In this document: positions 32,247-40,348 of the stretch, in pieces
Position numbering within the stretch: position 1 is the first letter of the stretch
Layout of the letters: each line of letters opens with the position of its first letter
Origin: Flavobacterium aeripolare
GTDB taxonomy: Bacteria; Bacteroidota; Bacteroidia; Flavobacteriales; Flavobacteriaceae
DNA length: 64,000 nt
Assembly (NCBI RefSeq): GCF_013294025.1
Contig: NZ_JABSNL010000009.1
Coordinates: 62,001 to 126,000, forward strand
Direction: 5' to 3'
Position numbers and translations under genes: made by a program
Notes under the pieces: generated by a model
Databases searched by the model: none
Told to the model about the DNA's origin: nothing
What the model saw: only the letters and a program-made list of their open reading frames with translations

Positions 32247-32312
32247 TTTGCCACAGCTTAAAAAGAATAGCACAGCTTAATATCCTTTTATATCCTGCTA
32301 ATCTGTGGCAAA
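32247..32312. repeat. Dispersed GCCACAG-type inverted repeat
   Basis: TTTGCCACAG at 32247-32256 and CTGTGGCAAA at 32303-32312 are exact inverted copies around 46 bases containing AAAAAGAATAGCACAGCTTAA in part. The wording 'GCCACAGATTAGCAGGAT' on the minus strand resembles a repeat family I recall between flavobacterial genes. Confidence 0.55.
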
Positions 32313-32379
32313 TATTAAAACATTAAAATTTGAAACGAATTAATAATCATTTCGCAAATATTATTTTTAAATTTGCCTT

Positions 32380-32712
32380 GTGAAAATCTGGAGCATACTC
32401 TTATCATTTTTGGTACTACTTCTATCAACCGTACCTTGCAGCGCATTAGAAACCAAATCTAAATGTACGCTAGAGAAAAAGTGCGAACAAGATTCTCACA
32501 AATGCGGTAACGAGTGCACCGGCAAATGCTCTCCCTTCTACTCTTGCGGTAGCTGCGTGGGTTTTGCTATGAACACATCTACTGTGATTAAATCTCAAAA
32601 ACAACCGCTTGTAAGTAACAATAAATCACTTGATATTGCTGTTATTACCCTTGTAAAATCTTCCTTTAACGGTGCTATCTGGCAACCACCCAAATTTTCT
32701 TTTTATTTATAA
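32380..32712 (+). CDS. Small exported cysteine-rich protein
   Basis: A 110-residue protein with a signal peptide (MKIWSILLSFLVLLLSTVPC) from a GTG start at 32380. Cysteines lie at 20, 29, 35, 42, 46, 50, 56 and 59, spaced as C-x-x-x-C and C-x-x-C with His40, suggesting disulfides or metal binding. It resembles the DUF6660 family that precedes TonB receptors in Bacteroidota. A -7-like box TAAATTTG at 32368-32375 sits only four bases before the start, implying a leaderless or nearly leaderless transcript. It is 62 bases before the TonB receptor gene. Confidence 0.75.
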   Translation: MKIWSILLSFLVLLLSTVPCSALETKSKCTLEKKCEQDSHKCGNECTGKCSPFYSCGSCVGFAMNTSTVIKSQKQPLVSNNKSLDIAVITLVKSSFNGAIWQPPKFSFYL

Positions 32713-32774
32713 TCGTTACAAGCAGCTGCCTACAAGAGGTAGCTGAAAAAATTATTCATATTAAGAAATAAAAA

Positions 32775-34949
32775 ATGTTTAAATATATTTTACTCTTTGT
32801 GGCAATAGCAACTATTGGCACAGCTCAGGCACAACATAGCCTTAAAATCAATATTAAAGATAGCGATACTAATTTGCCACTGAATGCGGTTACAGCAACC
32901 ATACAAGCACAATCCTTAACGGCTTATTCTAACGATGAAGGAGTTATTACTTTCGAAAACCTAGCCGAAGGTGTGTACTCGCTGTCTTTTCAACTGGAAG
33001 GATATGAGCTAGAAAACAAAACAATTCAAGTCCCTTTAGTCGCAGCAACAGCAGATCTGACTATTTACATGAAAAGTAACGCTGAAGAAATGGACGAGAT
33101 TGTCATTACAGCAACTAGGGGAACAAGAACAATCAGCAATATCCCTACCCGCGTCGAATTTATCGCTGGTGAAGAGTTAGAAGAAAAAGCCAACATGAAG
33201 CCGGGTGATATCCGCATGATGCTAAATGAAAGTACAGGGATACAAACACAGCAAACATCGGCTACTTCGGGTAATTCCTCTATTCGTATTCAAGGTCTTG
33301 ACGGTCGGTATACCCAAATTTTAAAGGATGGTTTCCCAGTGTATTCTGGAGCTTCTAGCGGTTTAGGTTTGTTGCAAACACCACCCCTAGATTTAAAACA
33401 GGTCGAAATAATCAAAGGTTCTGCCTCTACCTTGTATGGTGGTGGAGCGATTGCTGGATTAGTAAATCTAGTCTCTAAAACACCTACAGAAGAAAGAGAA
33501 TTACGATTTTTATTAAACGGAACTTCTGCTGGAGGTCTCGACATCAATGGTTTTTACGGACAACGTTTTGGTAAAGTAGGTTTGACTGTTTTTGCCTCTC
33601 ATGACCGCAACGCAGCCTACGATCCTGCTGATAATAAATTGACCGCAATTCCTAAATTCGAACGCTTTAACTTCAACCCTAAATTGTTTTTATACCTCAA
33701 CGATAAAACCGAATTGAACTTTGGTGTGAATACCGTTTTCGAGGATAGAATAGGTGGAAACATTGATTATATTAAAAATCGTACTACTTTCCCAGACAGC
33801 TATTTCGAAAAAAATAAAACACAAAGAGTGAGCACGCAATTCACGCTTTCGCATAAATTTAATGATCGAGAATCTATTACAGTAAAAAACAGCATCAACA
33901 ATTTTAGTCGTGTGATTACCATTCCTGATTATCTTTTTGATGGGGTTCAAACCAGTACTTTTTCTGAATTTACGTATGCTAATAATGGGGAGATTTCGCA
34001 ATGGGTTGCCGGAGCTAATTTTTACACTGATGAGTTTAAAGAGAAAAACAACAACACATTTCCGGTAAGAGATTATAACCAAATCACCTATGGCGCCTTT
34101 GTTCAAAACACGGTAAAAGCAACGGATTGGTTGGATCTAGAAGCTGGCTTAAGAGGTGATTATGTGCATGAATATGGTTTCTCACTATTGCCACGTGCAT
34201 CGGCATTGTTTAGAATTAGCCCTAAGCTTAGCTCTAGACTTGGTGGTGGATTAGGATATAAAACGCCTACAATTTTTACTGAGGAAAGCGAATCGATGCA
34301 ATATCAAAATGTGTTGCCTATAAACAGCGATACTAACAAACTGGAAAAAAGTTATGGTTTCAACTTTGATTTAAACTACAAAACGCATCTTACTGATGCA
34401 CTTTCACTATCGGTAAACCAGTTGTTTTTTTATACAAAAGTGAACGATCCTCTAATTTTGACACCGCTTGCAAACGACACTTTTCAGTTCTTGAATGTAG
34501 ACGGAAATCTAAACACTAAGGGTACCGAAACCAATTTAAAATTCAGTTACGAAGACTTTAAATTGTTCATTGGGTACACCTACACTGACGCCACAGTCGA
34601 AAATAACGGCAGCAAATCTCGCAATCCTTTAACAGCAAAACACCGCTTAAACAATGTATTGATGTACGAGGTTGAAGACAAATGGAAGGTGGGTTTAGAG
34701 GCCTATTACTACAGTCCGCAACAATTAACTGATGGCACAACTGGGCGCGATTACTGGATTTTTGGAGTGATGATAGAGAAACTATGGGAGAACTTTTCGA
34801 TTTACGCTAATTTCGAAAACTTTACTGATACCCGCCAAACACGTTTTGGTAGCATCTATACTGGAACACTTTCAAAACCTGTTTTCAAAGACATTTTTGC
34901 CCCGCTGGATGGCTTTGTAGTCAATGCCGGAATTAAAGTCAAAATCTAG
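32775..34949 (+). CDS. TonB-dependent receptor (siderophore or metal type)
   Basis: A 724-residue outer-membrane receptor. A signal peptide ends at AQAQ, near residue 20. Residues 22-105 form a carboxypeptidase-regulatory-like domain. A TonB box-like MDEIVITATR occurs near 110-119, and the plug follows at about 120-235 (SIRIQGLDGRYTQILKDGFPVYSG in part, IIKGSASTLYGGGAIAGLVNLVSK in part). The barrel fills the rest. The final KVKI is not aromatic, unlike most barrels. The plug resembles catecholate siderophore and vitamin B12 receptors. Together with the Cys-rich protein it forms a second metal-uptake unit next to the damaged receptor at 28386. Confidence 0.93.
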   Translation: MFKYILLFVAIATIGTAQAQHSLKINIKDSDTNLPLNAVTATIQAQSLTAYSNDEGVITFENLAEGVYSLSFQLEGYELENKTIQVPLVAATADLTIYMKSNAEEMDEIVITATRGTRTISNIPTRVEFIAGEELEEKANMKPGDIRMMLNESTGIQTQQTSATSGNSSIRIQGLDGRYTQILKDGFPVYSGASSGLGLLQTPPLDLKQVEIIKGSASTLYGGGAIAGLVNLVSKTPTEERELRFLLNGTSAGGLDINGFYGQRFGKVGLTVFASHDRNAAYDPADNKLTAIPKFERFNFNPKLFLYLNDKTELNFGVNTVFEDRIGGNIDYIKNRTTFPDSYFEKNKTQRVSTQFTLSHKFNDRESITVKNSINNFSRVITIPDYLFDGVQTSTFSEFTYANNGEISQWVAGANFYTDEFKEKNNNTFPVRDYNQITYGAFVQNTVKATDWLDLEAGLRGDYVHEYGFSLLPRASALFRISPKLSSRLGGGLGYKTPTIFTEESESMQYQNVLPINSDTNKLEKSYGFNFDLNYKTHLTDALSLSVNQLFFYTKVNDPLILTPLANDTFQFLNVDGNLNTKGTETNLKFSYEDFKLFIGYTYTDATVENNGSKSRNPLTAKHRLNNVLMYEVEDKWKVGLEAYYYSPQQLTDGTTGRDYWIFGVMIEKLWENFSIYANFENFTDTRQTRFGSIYTGTLSKPVFKDIFAPLDGFVVNAGIKVKI

Positions 34950-34975
34950 CTCTTTAAGCAGTCTCAAACTATTAA

Positions 34976-35009
34976 AAAACCTCCTATATCACATGATATA
35001 GGAGGTTTT
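34976..35009 (+). terminator. Rho-independent terminator after the TonB receptor
   Basis: Perfect 15-bp stem AAAACCTCCTATATC / GATATAGGAGGTTTT with a 4-base loop. The following 150 bases hold no gene; a short CCCTAAAAATCGGGACTAC block resembles REP-like filler. Confidence 0.9.
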
Positions 35010-35158
35010 CCAGTTTAGGAGCAATACACAAAGTGGTAGCAAGAACCTTCCCTCCTGCTCTACGCTATATCTCTACGTCCCTAAAAATCGGGACTACGAG
35101 GATGCCGCTGCGATCAGGGCTACTAAGTACGACTAATTTCCAAAAGGCATTTTACTAG

Positions 35159-36268
35159 CTACAGTAAGCTCAATAGGTAACCTAATAATGCCCCACCAAT
35201 AACGATGTACGCACTGTTCATTTTCTTAAATATAAAAACAAAGATCAAACTCACGGCTGCAATTACAATTGTTCTCCAGTCGATTATGGTTTCTTGTCCC
35301 ATCCCTATACACACCGAGACAATTACCGCAACGGCTGCAACATTGACAGCATCTAAAAAAGCAGAGAACATTTTAGAATTCCGCATTTTAGGCACTAACG
35401 GATTCAAGAGAGCCACAAACAAAAACGAAGGTAAAAAGATCCCAACCGTAGCAGCCAGTGCACCCCAGAAACCACCTAGTTGCCAACCGATAAAAGTAGC
35501 GGTAGACAATACCGGACCTGGTGTAAATTGTCCTATTGCAACCGCATCAATTAATTGTTGTTTACTCAGCAAACCTGTGGCAACTAATTCGGCATCTAGA
35601 AATGCAAACAATACATAGCCACTCCCGTACAGCAAAGCACCAACTTTAAAAAAAGTCCATAAAATATTGAGAGTACTAGGCGTGAGTGCCATTTGTAAAA
35701 CTAGCACGGGTGCAAAACTTTTTAAGGACTGTTGTGAATTGCTTGTCAAGTACAAGATTAATCCACCAAAGCCACAAACAAATAACGCAATAATTTCAGA
35801 TACGCCACATAAGCAAGCAACCAATGTAAGCACAGCTAACAGTCCAAGTGTGGGATTTTTAATTGCTTTTTTACCCAAGCTATATACCGCAGCTAGAATA
35901 ATCGCTATTACAGCAGGCTTGATTCCGTAAATAAAAGGTTCTACTGCAGGTAATTGCCCATATTGCTGGTACAACCATGCAAAAACCATTGTGATTGCTA
36001 CTGCCGGGAATACAAAACAAGCTCCCGCTACCACAAGTCCTTTCCATCCCGCGCGCTCATGTCCGCAATGCATTGTCATCTCAGTAGAATTGGGTCCCGG
36101 AATTAAATTGGTTGCTCCCACCAGATCTAGAAAATGCTGTTGCGTCATCCAGTTTCTTTTCTTTACTACCTCATCTTCCATCATGGCGATATGAGCAGCG
36201 GGTCCGCCAAAGGCGATGCTACCCAATTTGAAAAAAAGTAGCGCGACCTCCTTTAAATTTTTATTCAT
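35159..36268 (-). CDS. chrA: Chromate transporter (CHR family)
   Basis: A 369-residue two-domain membrane protein. Each half carries one chromate-transporter domain: residues 1-175 with FGGPAAHIAMMEDEVV and LVGATNLIPGPNSTEM, and residues 190-369 with LVATGLLSKQQLIDAVAIGQ, FTPGPVLSTATFIGWQ. The two P-G-P motifs at the start of helices are diagnostic. ChrA-type proteins export chromate, driven by the membrane potential, but many chromosomal members have no proven resistance role and may move sulfate-like oxyanions. It is followed downstream by nothing on its strand but lies near metal-uptake genes. Confidence 0.93.
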   Translation of the reverse strand: MNKNLKEVALLFFKLGSIAFGGPAAHIAMMEDEVVKKRNWMTQQHFLDLVGATNLIPGPNSTEMTMHCGHERAGWKGLVVAGACFVFPAVAITMVFAWLYQQYGQLPAVEPFIYGIKPAVIAIILAAVYSLGKKAIKNPTLGLLAVLTLVACLCGVSEIIALFVCGFGGLILYLTSNSQQSLKSFAPVLVLQMALTPSTLNILWTFFKVGALLYGSGYVLFAFLDAELVATGLLSKQQLIDAVAIGQFTPGPVLSTATFIGWQLGGFWGALAATVGIFLPSFLFVALLNPLVPKMRNSKMFSAFLDAVNVAAVAVIVSVCIGMGQETIIDWRTIVIAAVSLIFVFIFKKMNSAYIVIGGALLGYLLSLL

Positions 36269-36313
36269 TTTATACGATTATTATCTTAAATATATTTAGG
36301 CCATGCTCATTAG

Positions 36314-36703
36314 CTATGTGATACCTATCCATTGCGATACTGATGCAATAAATTGATATGCTGGAGCAGTTGCTAAACAAGTTTTACAGTTGGAATACAT
36401 AATTAAGCAATCAATAAAATCTGTTAGCATGTGAAACAACAAACCAATTCCTATAATTCTAAAAGGTCTTTTTAAAAATAACATAAAAACATATACTCCC
36501 ATAGCATAGTAGGTATGCAAAAAATGAAAATTAATGCTACATCTATTAGCCTGAAAAATTGGAGTAGCCAGTAAGTGGTCGGCATCCACTAGCATGGTCG
36601 CAAGTAATAGTAAGTAAACTGTTTTCCAATCCTTTTTAAAGAACACATAGGCAATGAACAGCGGAAATACGAGGTGCAAAAAGTAGTGTATGAATGCCTG
36701 CAT
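36314..36703 (-). CDS. DUF6122 family membrane protein
   Basis: A 129-residue protein with about four helices (near 8-20, 27-42, 68-82, 85-105). Blocks FIHYFLHLVFPLFIAYVFFKKDW, LVDADHLLATPIF and LHTYYAMGVYVFML match what I know as DUF6122. It contains D-A-D-H and H-x-x-x-D histidine/aspartate pairs reminiscent of membrane metal-dependent hydrolases. C-terminal cysteines occur in Y-S-N-C-K-T-C. The function is unknown. It starts about 45 bases downstream-strand from chrA's start region and is transcribed in the same direction. Confidence 0.8.
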   Translation of the reverse strand: MQAFIHYFLHLVFPLFIAYVFFKKDWKTVYLLLLATMLVDADHLLATPIFQANRCSINFHFLHTYYAMGVYVFMLFLKRPFRIIGIGLLFHMLTDFIDCLIMYSNCKTCLATAPAYQFIASVSQWIGIT

Positions 36704-36842
36704 GATTAGTAAAAATAGAATTTTAGAATTTGCAAATAGTCTTGCAAAAGCAGATGTGAAAGGTCAGATTTTTTAAATTGATACACAAGTCTACACTATA
36801 TAAATCATATTTCTATTGCGCTTTTATCACTAACTCACACGA

Positions 36843-37259
36843 ATAAAACCGCTAATTCGCAAATTTAAAATCAATCAATTTATAAGCAACATTAATTGGC
36901 TAAAATCATCCTAACTCCAATCTTGTCTTTATGAAGAAAGAAGAAACGCCACAAACTATTTCCGCAATATAAATACGCATTGATATTGGCACAGAATGCA
37001 CTGCTACACTAACGATTGATAAAACCGCTAATTCGCAAATTTAAAACCGATCAATTTAAAAGCGACACTTACTATTAATAAACATTAATTGGATAAAATC
37101 ATGCTAACACCAATCTTGTCTCTATAAAGAAAGATGAATCTTTACAATCTATTTCCACAATATAAAGACGCTCTAACATTGGCACAGAATGCAATTCTGC
37201 GCTGCTAATTTGTAAATTGAAAAACCACCAAGTTACAAACAAAAAATTTGCAAATTAGC
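36843..37259. repeat. 176-bp tandem repeat array with inverted end motif
   Basis: The 599-base gap 36704-37302 is filled mainly by repeats. Copy 1 (36843-37000) and copy 2 (37019-37193) align along most of their length and both end GGCACAGAATGCA; copy 2 has an insertion of about 20 bases. The core motif GCTAATTCGCAAATT starts at 36851, 37027 and, slightly changed, 37204, spacing 176 and 177. An inverted copy at 37245-37259 pairs with the third as a 15-bp stem. No ORF is apparent. Confidence 0.85.
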
Positions 37260-37302
37260 GGTTCATTAATACAAAACACATTTGATTTAAAACTTCAAAA
37301 GT

Positions 37303-38061
37303 CTATAAATAACGATCAGCCCAAGTAGCAATGATACTCCCTACATAAGCAGAGTCTTTTTTGTCTGATAGTAAGTGGTCCGCTCCGTTGAGTGATATAA
37401 AACTTTTAGGATGTCTAGCTGCTTTATATATTTCAGCAGCGTTATCGATACTTACGGTAGTGTCTTGTGGTGAATGCATGATTAAAATCGAACTACGGTA
37501 AGCGTCTAGAATACTCTTGATGTTTTGGTCTTTGATGTCTTCTAGAAATTGTTTCTGAATAGTGAAATCACGACCTCCTATAGAAACTAGCGCTTTTCCT
37601 GAACTATTGATTTCGTCCACGCTACTTTTAAATAAATGCGAAACATGTTCCGGATTTGACGGCGCACCAATGGTTACTATCGCTTGTACAGATGGTAACT
37701 TCTGTGAAGCGGCTAAAACTGCAGCTCCTCCTAATGAATGTCCTATTAGCATTTTTGGTGCCTGAAAATGATCTGTCAAGTACTGAGCGGCATGTTGCAA
37801 ATCTTGCACATTCGAAGAAAAATTTGTTTGTTCGAACTCCCCTTCACTTTCTCCTAAACCAGTAAAGTCAAAACGCAGCACCGCGATATTTTTCTCGTTT
37901 AATGTTTTAGAAATAGTACGTATTGCTGTTAGGTTTTTATTGCATGTAAAACAGTGTGCAAACAAAGCAAAAGCTCTTACTTCTCCATTATCAGGCAGTT
38001 CTAATCTAGCTGATAGATCTTGTCCTTCGGCATTCTTGAAAATTATTTTTTGCGAACTCAT
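37303..38061 (-). CDS. Alpha/beta hydrolase
   Basis: A 252-residue cytoplasmic hydrolase. It shows FALFAHCFTCNKN as oxyanion region, RFDFTGLGESEGEF, and the nucleophile elbow G-H-S-L-G-G near residue 108. The acid is likely in HSPQDTTVSIDNA and the histidine in NGADHLLSD. It resembles the hydrolase half of the common hydrolase/OsmC fusion; the OsmC part is absent. Its ATG overlaps the stop of the HD/Pycsar-effector-like gene by four bases (ATGA type), so it belongs to that operon. Substrate unknown. Confidence 0.88.
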   Translation of the reverse strand: MSSQKIIFKNAEGQDLSARLELPDNGEVRAFALFAHCFTCNKNLTAIRTISKTLNEKNIAVLRFDFTGLGESEGEFEQTNFSSNVQDLQHAAQYLTDHFQAPKMLIGHSLGGAAVLAASQKLPSVQAIVTIGAPSNPEHVSHLFKSSVDEINSSGKALVSIGGRDFTIQKQFLEDIKDQNIKSILDAYRSSILIMHSPQDTTVSIDNAAEIYKAARHPKSFISLNGADHLLSDKKDSAYVGSIIATWADRYL

Positions 38062-39272
38062 ATTGCGTTACTTAAAAATTTATAAGAGATAAAAAAAGCA
38101 ATTACCGAAATGATAATCCCTATGATAAATACATTGTAGTTTAGTCGCAAGATTCGGTATTTTCGATCTAAAACCTTACCTAGTAAATACAAATCTTTTG
38201 TCATTGCCGAGAACAGATATTCTTTGTCCTCTGCGATGTCTTTTAAACTGTCCTCAAAATCATCTAATTCCATTTTATGAAAATTACCAAAGAACATAAG
38301 GTTCACTTTTTTCTGTACAACATCTTCCTTAGTAAATTTACCCGAGGTCACACTAGGACGCGTCACAATCACTGATAGAATAATCGATATCACACTAAAA
38401 GAGACAAAAATAATCGTAGGGTAAAGCAGGTAAACGTTTTCTGTATTCTCAAACTTAGGAATCACTTTAGACAGGGATATCGAAAGTATGATGGCATTTA
38501 CTGATAGTAAAATATTTGCTTTTCTATCAGCTATATAGCTTAATTTTAAATGATTAGACGACATCACTTTAAACAAAATTTCGGCACTTTTATCAAGCTT
38601 ACTTTCTTTCGGGCTTTCTAATTCTTTTTTATCTTTTTTGCCATCGTCTTTTTTATCTCCTTTTTTATCCTCCCTTTTATTGTTCTTTTTAAGTTCGATA
38701 ATCAGTTCGATTAAATTATCGTTCTTGCCAAAAGTCCAATGTACATTTGCATATTTAGTGTAATACTTATGGGCATTAAAGACAGCAATATTTTCTTCTA
38801 TCCATTGATTATCAGTATATTTTCCGCAACCTATGTTTTCAAATTCTAATCGCAATTGCTGTGACAATTTACCATAGTTTGCTGCAGCCAAATGCGCAAA
38901 ATCAGCATCACAAAGTACTTTTTCAAGCAGTGTTACTGGCGTTTCATTCACTTTAGTTGCGTTGATACAAGCGATAACTGCAGTTAGTTTTTCTGGTGGA
39001 TAATTTTCCAACATTAAAAAATCGGCTGCAATAGTAATGCTGTGTTCCTCGTGATTGGCCTTATCGATGGTATATCCTAAATCGTGAAACCAAGCCGCTA
39101 GTAACACGATCTCTTCATCGTCTTTGCTTAACTTCTCAATGCTAATAATCTCAGCCACTTTTGTGACTACAAATTGCGTGTGACTGTAATTATGATAAAT
39201 GAAATTTGCTTGTAGCTTTTCATTCAAATAATCTAGTGCAAAGCGCTCTGCTTTTATGAGGATTGTCTCCAT
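38058..39272 (-). CDS. HD-domain protein fused to a Pycsar-effector-type membrane domain
   Basis: A 404-residue fusion. Residues 1-190 form an HD metal-dependent phosphohydrolase domain: His27 and His31 (YHNYSHTQF), His63-Asp64 (AAWFHDLGYTID) and Asp122/Asp124 (CDADFAHL). A lysine/aspartate-rich linker covers about 195-235. Residues 240-404 carry three membrane helices (NILLSVNAIILSISLSKVI, PTIIFVSFSVISIILSVIV and FIIGIIISVIAFFISY) and the ADRKAN-to-NFHKMELDDFEDS region of the DUF5706/PycTM effector family. In Pycsar defence such proteins damage the membrane when they sense cCMP or cUMP. The HD part may degrade a nucleotide signal. A class III cyclase-like gene lies upstream in the operon. 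Confidence 0.85.
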   Translation of the reverse strand: METILIKAERFALDYLNEKLQANFIYHNYSHTQFVVTKVAEIISIEKLSKDDEEIVLLAAWFHDLGYTIDKANHEEHSITIAADFLMLENYPPEKLTAVIACINATKVNETPVTLLEKVLCDADFAHLAAANYGKLSQQLRLEFENIGCGKYTDNQWIEENIAVFNAHKYYTKYANVHWTFGKNDNLIELIIELKKNNKREDKKGDKKDDGKKDKKELESPKESKLDKSAEILFKVMSSNHLKLSYIADRKANILLSVNAIILSISLSKVIPKFENTENVYLLYPTIIFVSFSVISIILSVIVTRPSVTSGKFTKEDVVQKKVNLMFFGNFHKMELDDFEDSLKDIAEDKEYLFSAMTKDLYLLGKVLDRKYRILRLNYNVFIIGIIISVIAFFISYKFLSNAI

Positions 39273-39285
39273 TATTAGGTATTTA

Positions 39286-39897
39286 TTATTGAATTTTATT
39301 TTTTGATAGGTGGTGCAATGCCACTAAGTTCTCTTCCCAACTATTTTTAAGCATTTTTAAAATACGTGATTTCATGAATTTACCTATGGTAGTGAAATCA
39401 AGGTAGATTGTAAGAGTGACTTGAGTGCTATTTTCATTTATTTTACGCAGTCTCACAAGGTACGAATAGTTCTTGCAAAACAGCATCTCTTCGGTTTTTT
39501 CTCCATAAACTAGGTCGGTTTCTGTAGGCGCAGTTATTGTTTTAAATTTTAAATTCCCTAGGCTTAAAACGCAATTATGCTCTGTTCCCACCCGGTTCAC
39601 TCTGTTCGCATTAAAACGAATGCTTTTTACTTTCTTATCCCATAGATGACGGTACTGCAATTCGCTCAAATAGCTATTTATTGCCTGTATGTTAGCTTGA
39701 AAAATTTGATCAATCACTATAACGGGCGTACTAAACTCTACTTGCTGCTGTGAAGAAAGTTCTGCTTCAAGAAGAACAGCTTCTCTAACTTGCTCTAAAT
39801 TTTTATAAAAATAGTCTTCTCGCTGATCATCATAAAGACCACTTAACGGCATCCACGATCTGTCAATTTTAGTAGCGTACAATTTCATGAACTGCAT
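39286..39897 (-). CDS. SRPBCC-like protein, probable C-terminal half of the DUF2652 protein
   Basis: A 203-residue cytoplasmic protein. The middle and end look like a START/polyketide-cyclase-type ligand-binding fold: an alpha helix in QAINSYLSELQYRHLWDKKV in part, then beta strands around VNRVGTEHNCVLSLGNLKF, YSYLVRLRKINENSTQVTLTIYL and a long C-terminal helix FMKSRILKMLKNSWEENL. The ORF overlaps the upstream cyclase-like gene by 29 bases in the +1-shifted frame. Homologues I remember carry both domains in one chain, so this may be a split or frameshifted gene. The start could be 39897 or 39888. Confidence 0.7.
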   Translation of the reverse strand: MQFMKLYATKIDRSWMPLSGLYDDQREDYFYKNLEQVREAVLLEAELSSQQQVEFSTPVIVIDQIFQANIQAINSYLSELQYRHLWDKKVKSIRFNANRVNRVGTEHNCVLSLGNLKFKTITAPTETDLVYGEKTEEMLFCKNYSYLVRLRKINENSTQVTLTIYLDFTTIGKFMKSRILKMLKNSWEENLVALHHLSKNKIQ

Positions 39898-40348
39898 TAG
39901 TAAATAAAATATACTCGTTCAAAGTTATTTTATTCTTTAGTAAGCGATGAATTTTTATAACGTCGCTACCGTAAGGTTTTACAATATGCTTGACCTTAAT
40001 ATAACTCAAATCCCCATAATGGACTAAAAATTTTAGTTCGAGATTAGTAGTCGTTCGGCAAGAACCACAATCACAGATACGCATTTTATCATAGTTTACC
40101 GTGTGCTGGTGAAAAGCTTTCAGCATTTTATTTGCTTGATTCATTAGCCCCTCATAATCCGGAATCGCAGTAGTGTACATAAATAGTGCGTCACCTTCAA
40201 TTTCGACCAACTCTAAGCCCAAGCTAGTATTGTCCAATATTATTTCTAGTAACTCGGCAATAATATGCATGCTGTGTTCCACCTCTGTGCTATTTACAAA
40301 ATCCGTAAATCCGCTGATGTCTGGCATAAAATAAAGGGCTTTTTTCAC
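39869..40348 (-). CDS. DUF2652 class III nucleotide cyclase-like protein
   Basis: A 159-residue protein with nucleotide cyclase landmarks. PDISGFT (Asp10) and EGDA (Asp53) are the two metal-binding aspartates, 43 residues apart as in class III cyclases. Arg135 in YGSDVIKIHRLL matches the transition-state arginine. The adenylyl cyclase lysine is replaced by Glu49 (E-I-E-G-D), and the usual asparagine before the arginine is Ile131. C92-x-C94-x-x-C97 is an extra cysteine cluster. This could be a guanylyl or pyrimidine cyclase or an inactive sensor. It leads an operon with an SRPBCC protein, an HD/PycTM fusion and a hydrolase. Confidence 0.78.
   Translation of the reverse strand: MKKALYFMPDISGFTDFVNSTEVEHSMHIIAELLEIILDNTSLGLELVEIEGDALFMYTTAIPDYEGLMNQANKMLKAFHQHTVNYDKMRICDCGSCRTTTNLELKFLVHYGDLSYIKVKHIVKPYGSDVIKIHRLLKNKITLNEYILFTNAVHEIVRY

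Noticed and set aside
36970..37000. Sigma-54-like TTGGCAC...GC promoter in the repeat array
   Set aside because: The distance between GG and GC is 8 instead of 10 bases, so it does not fit the -24/-12 pattern.
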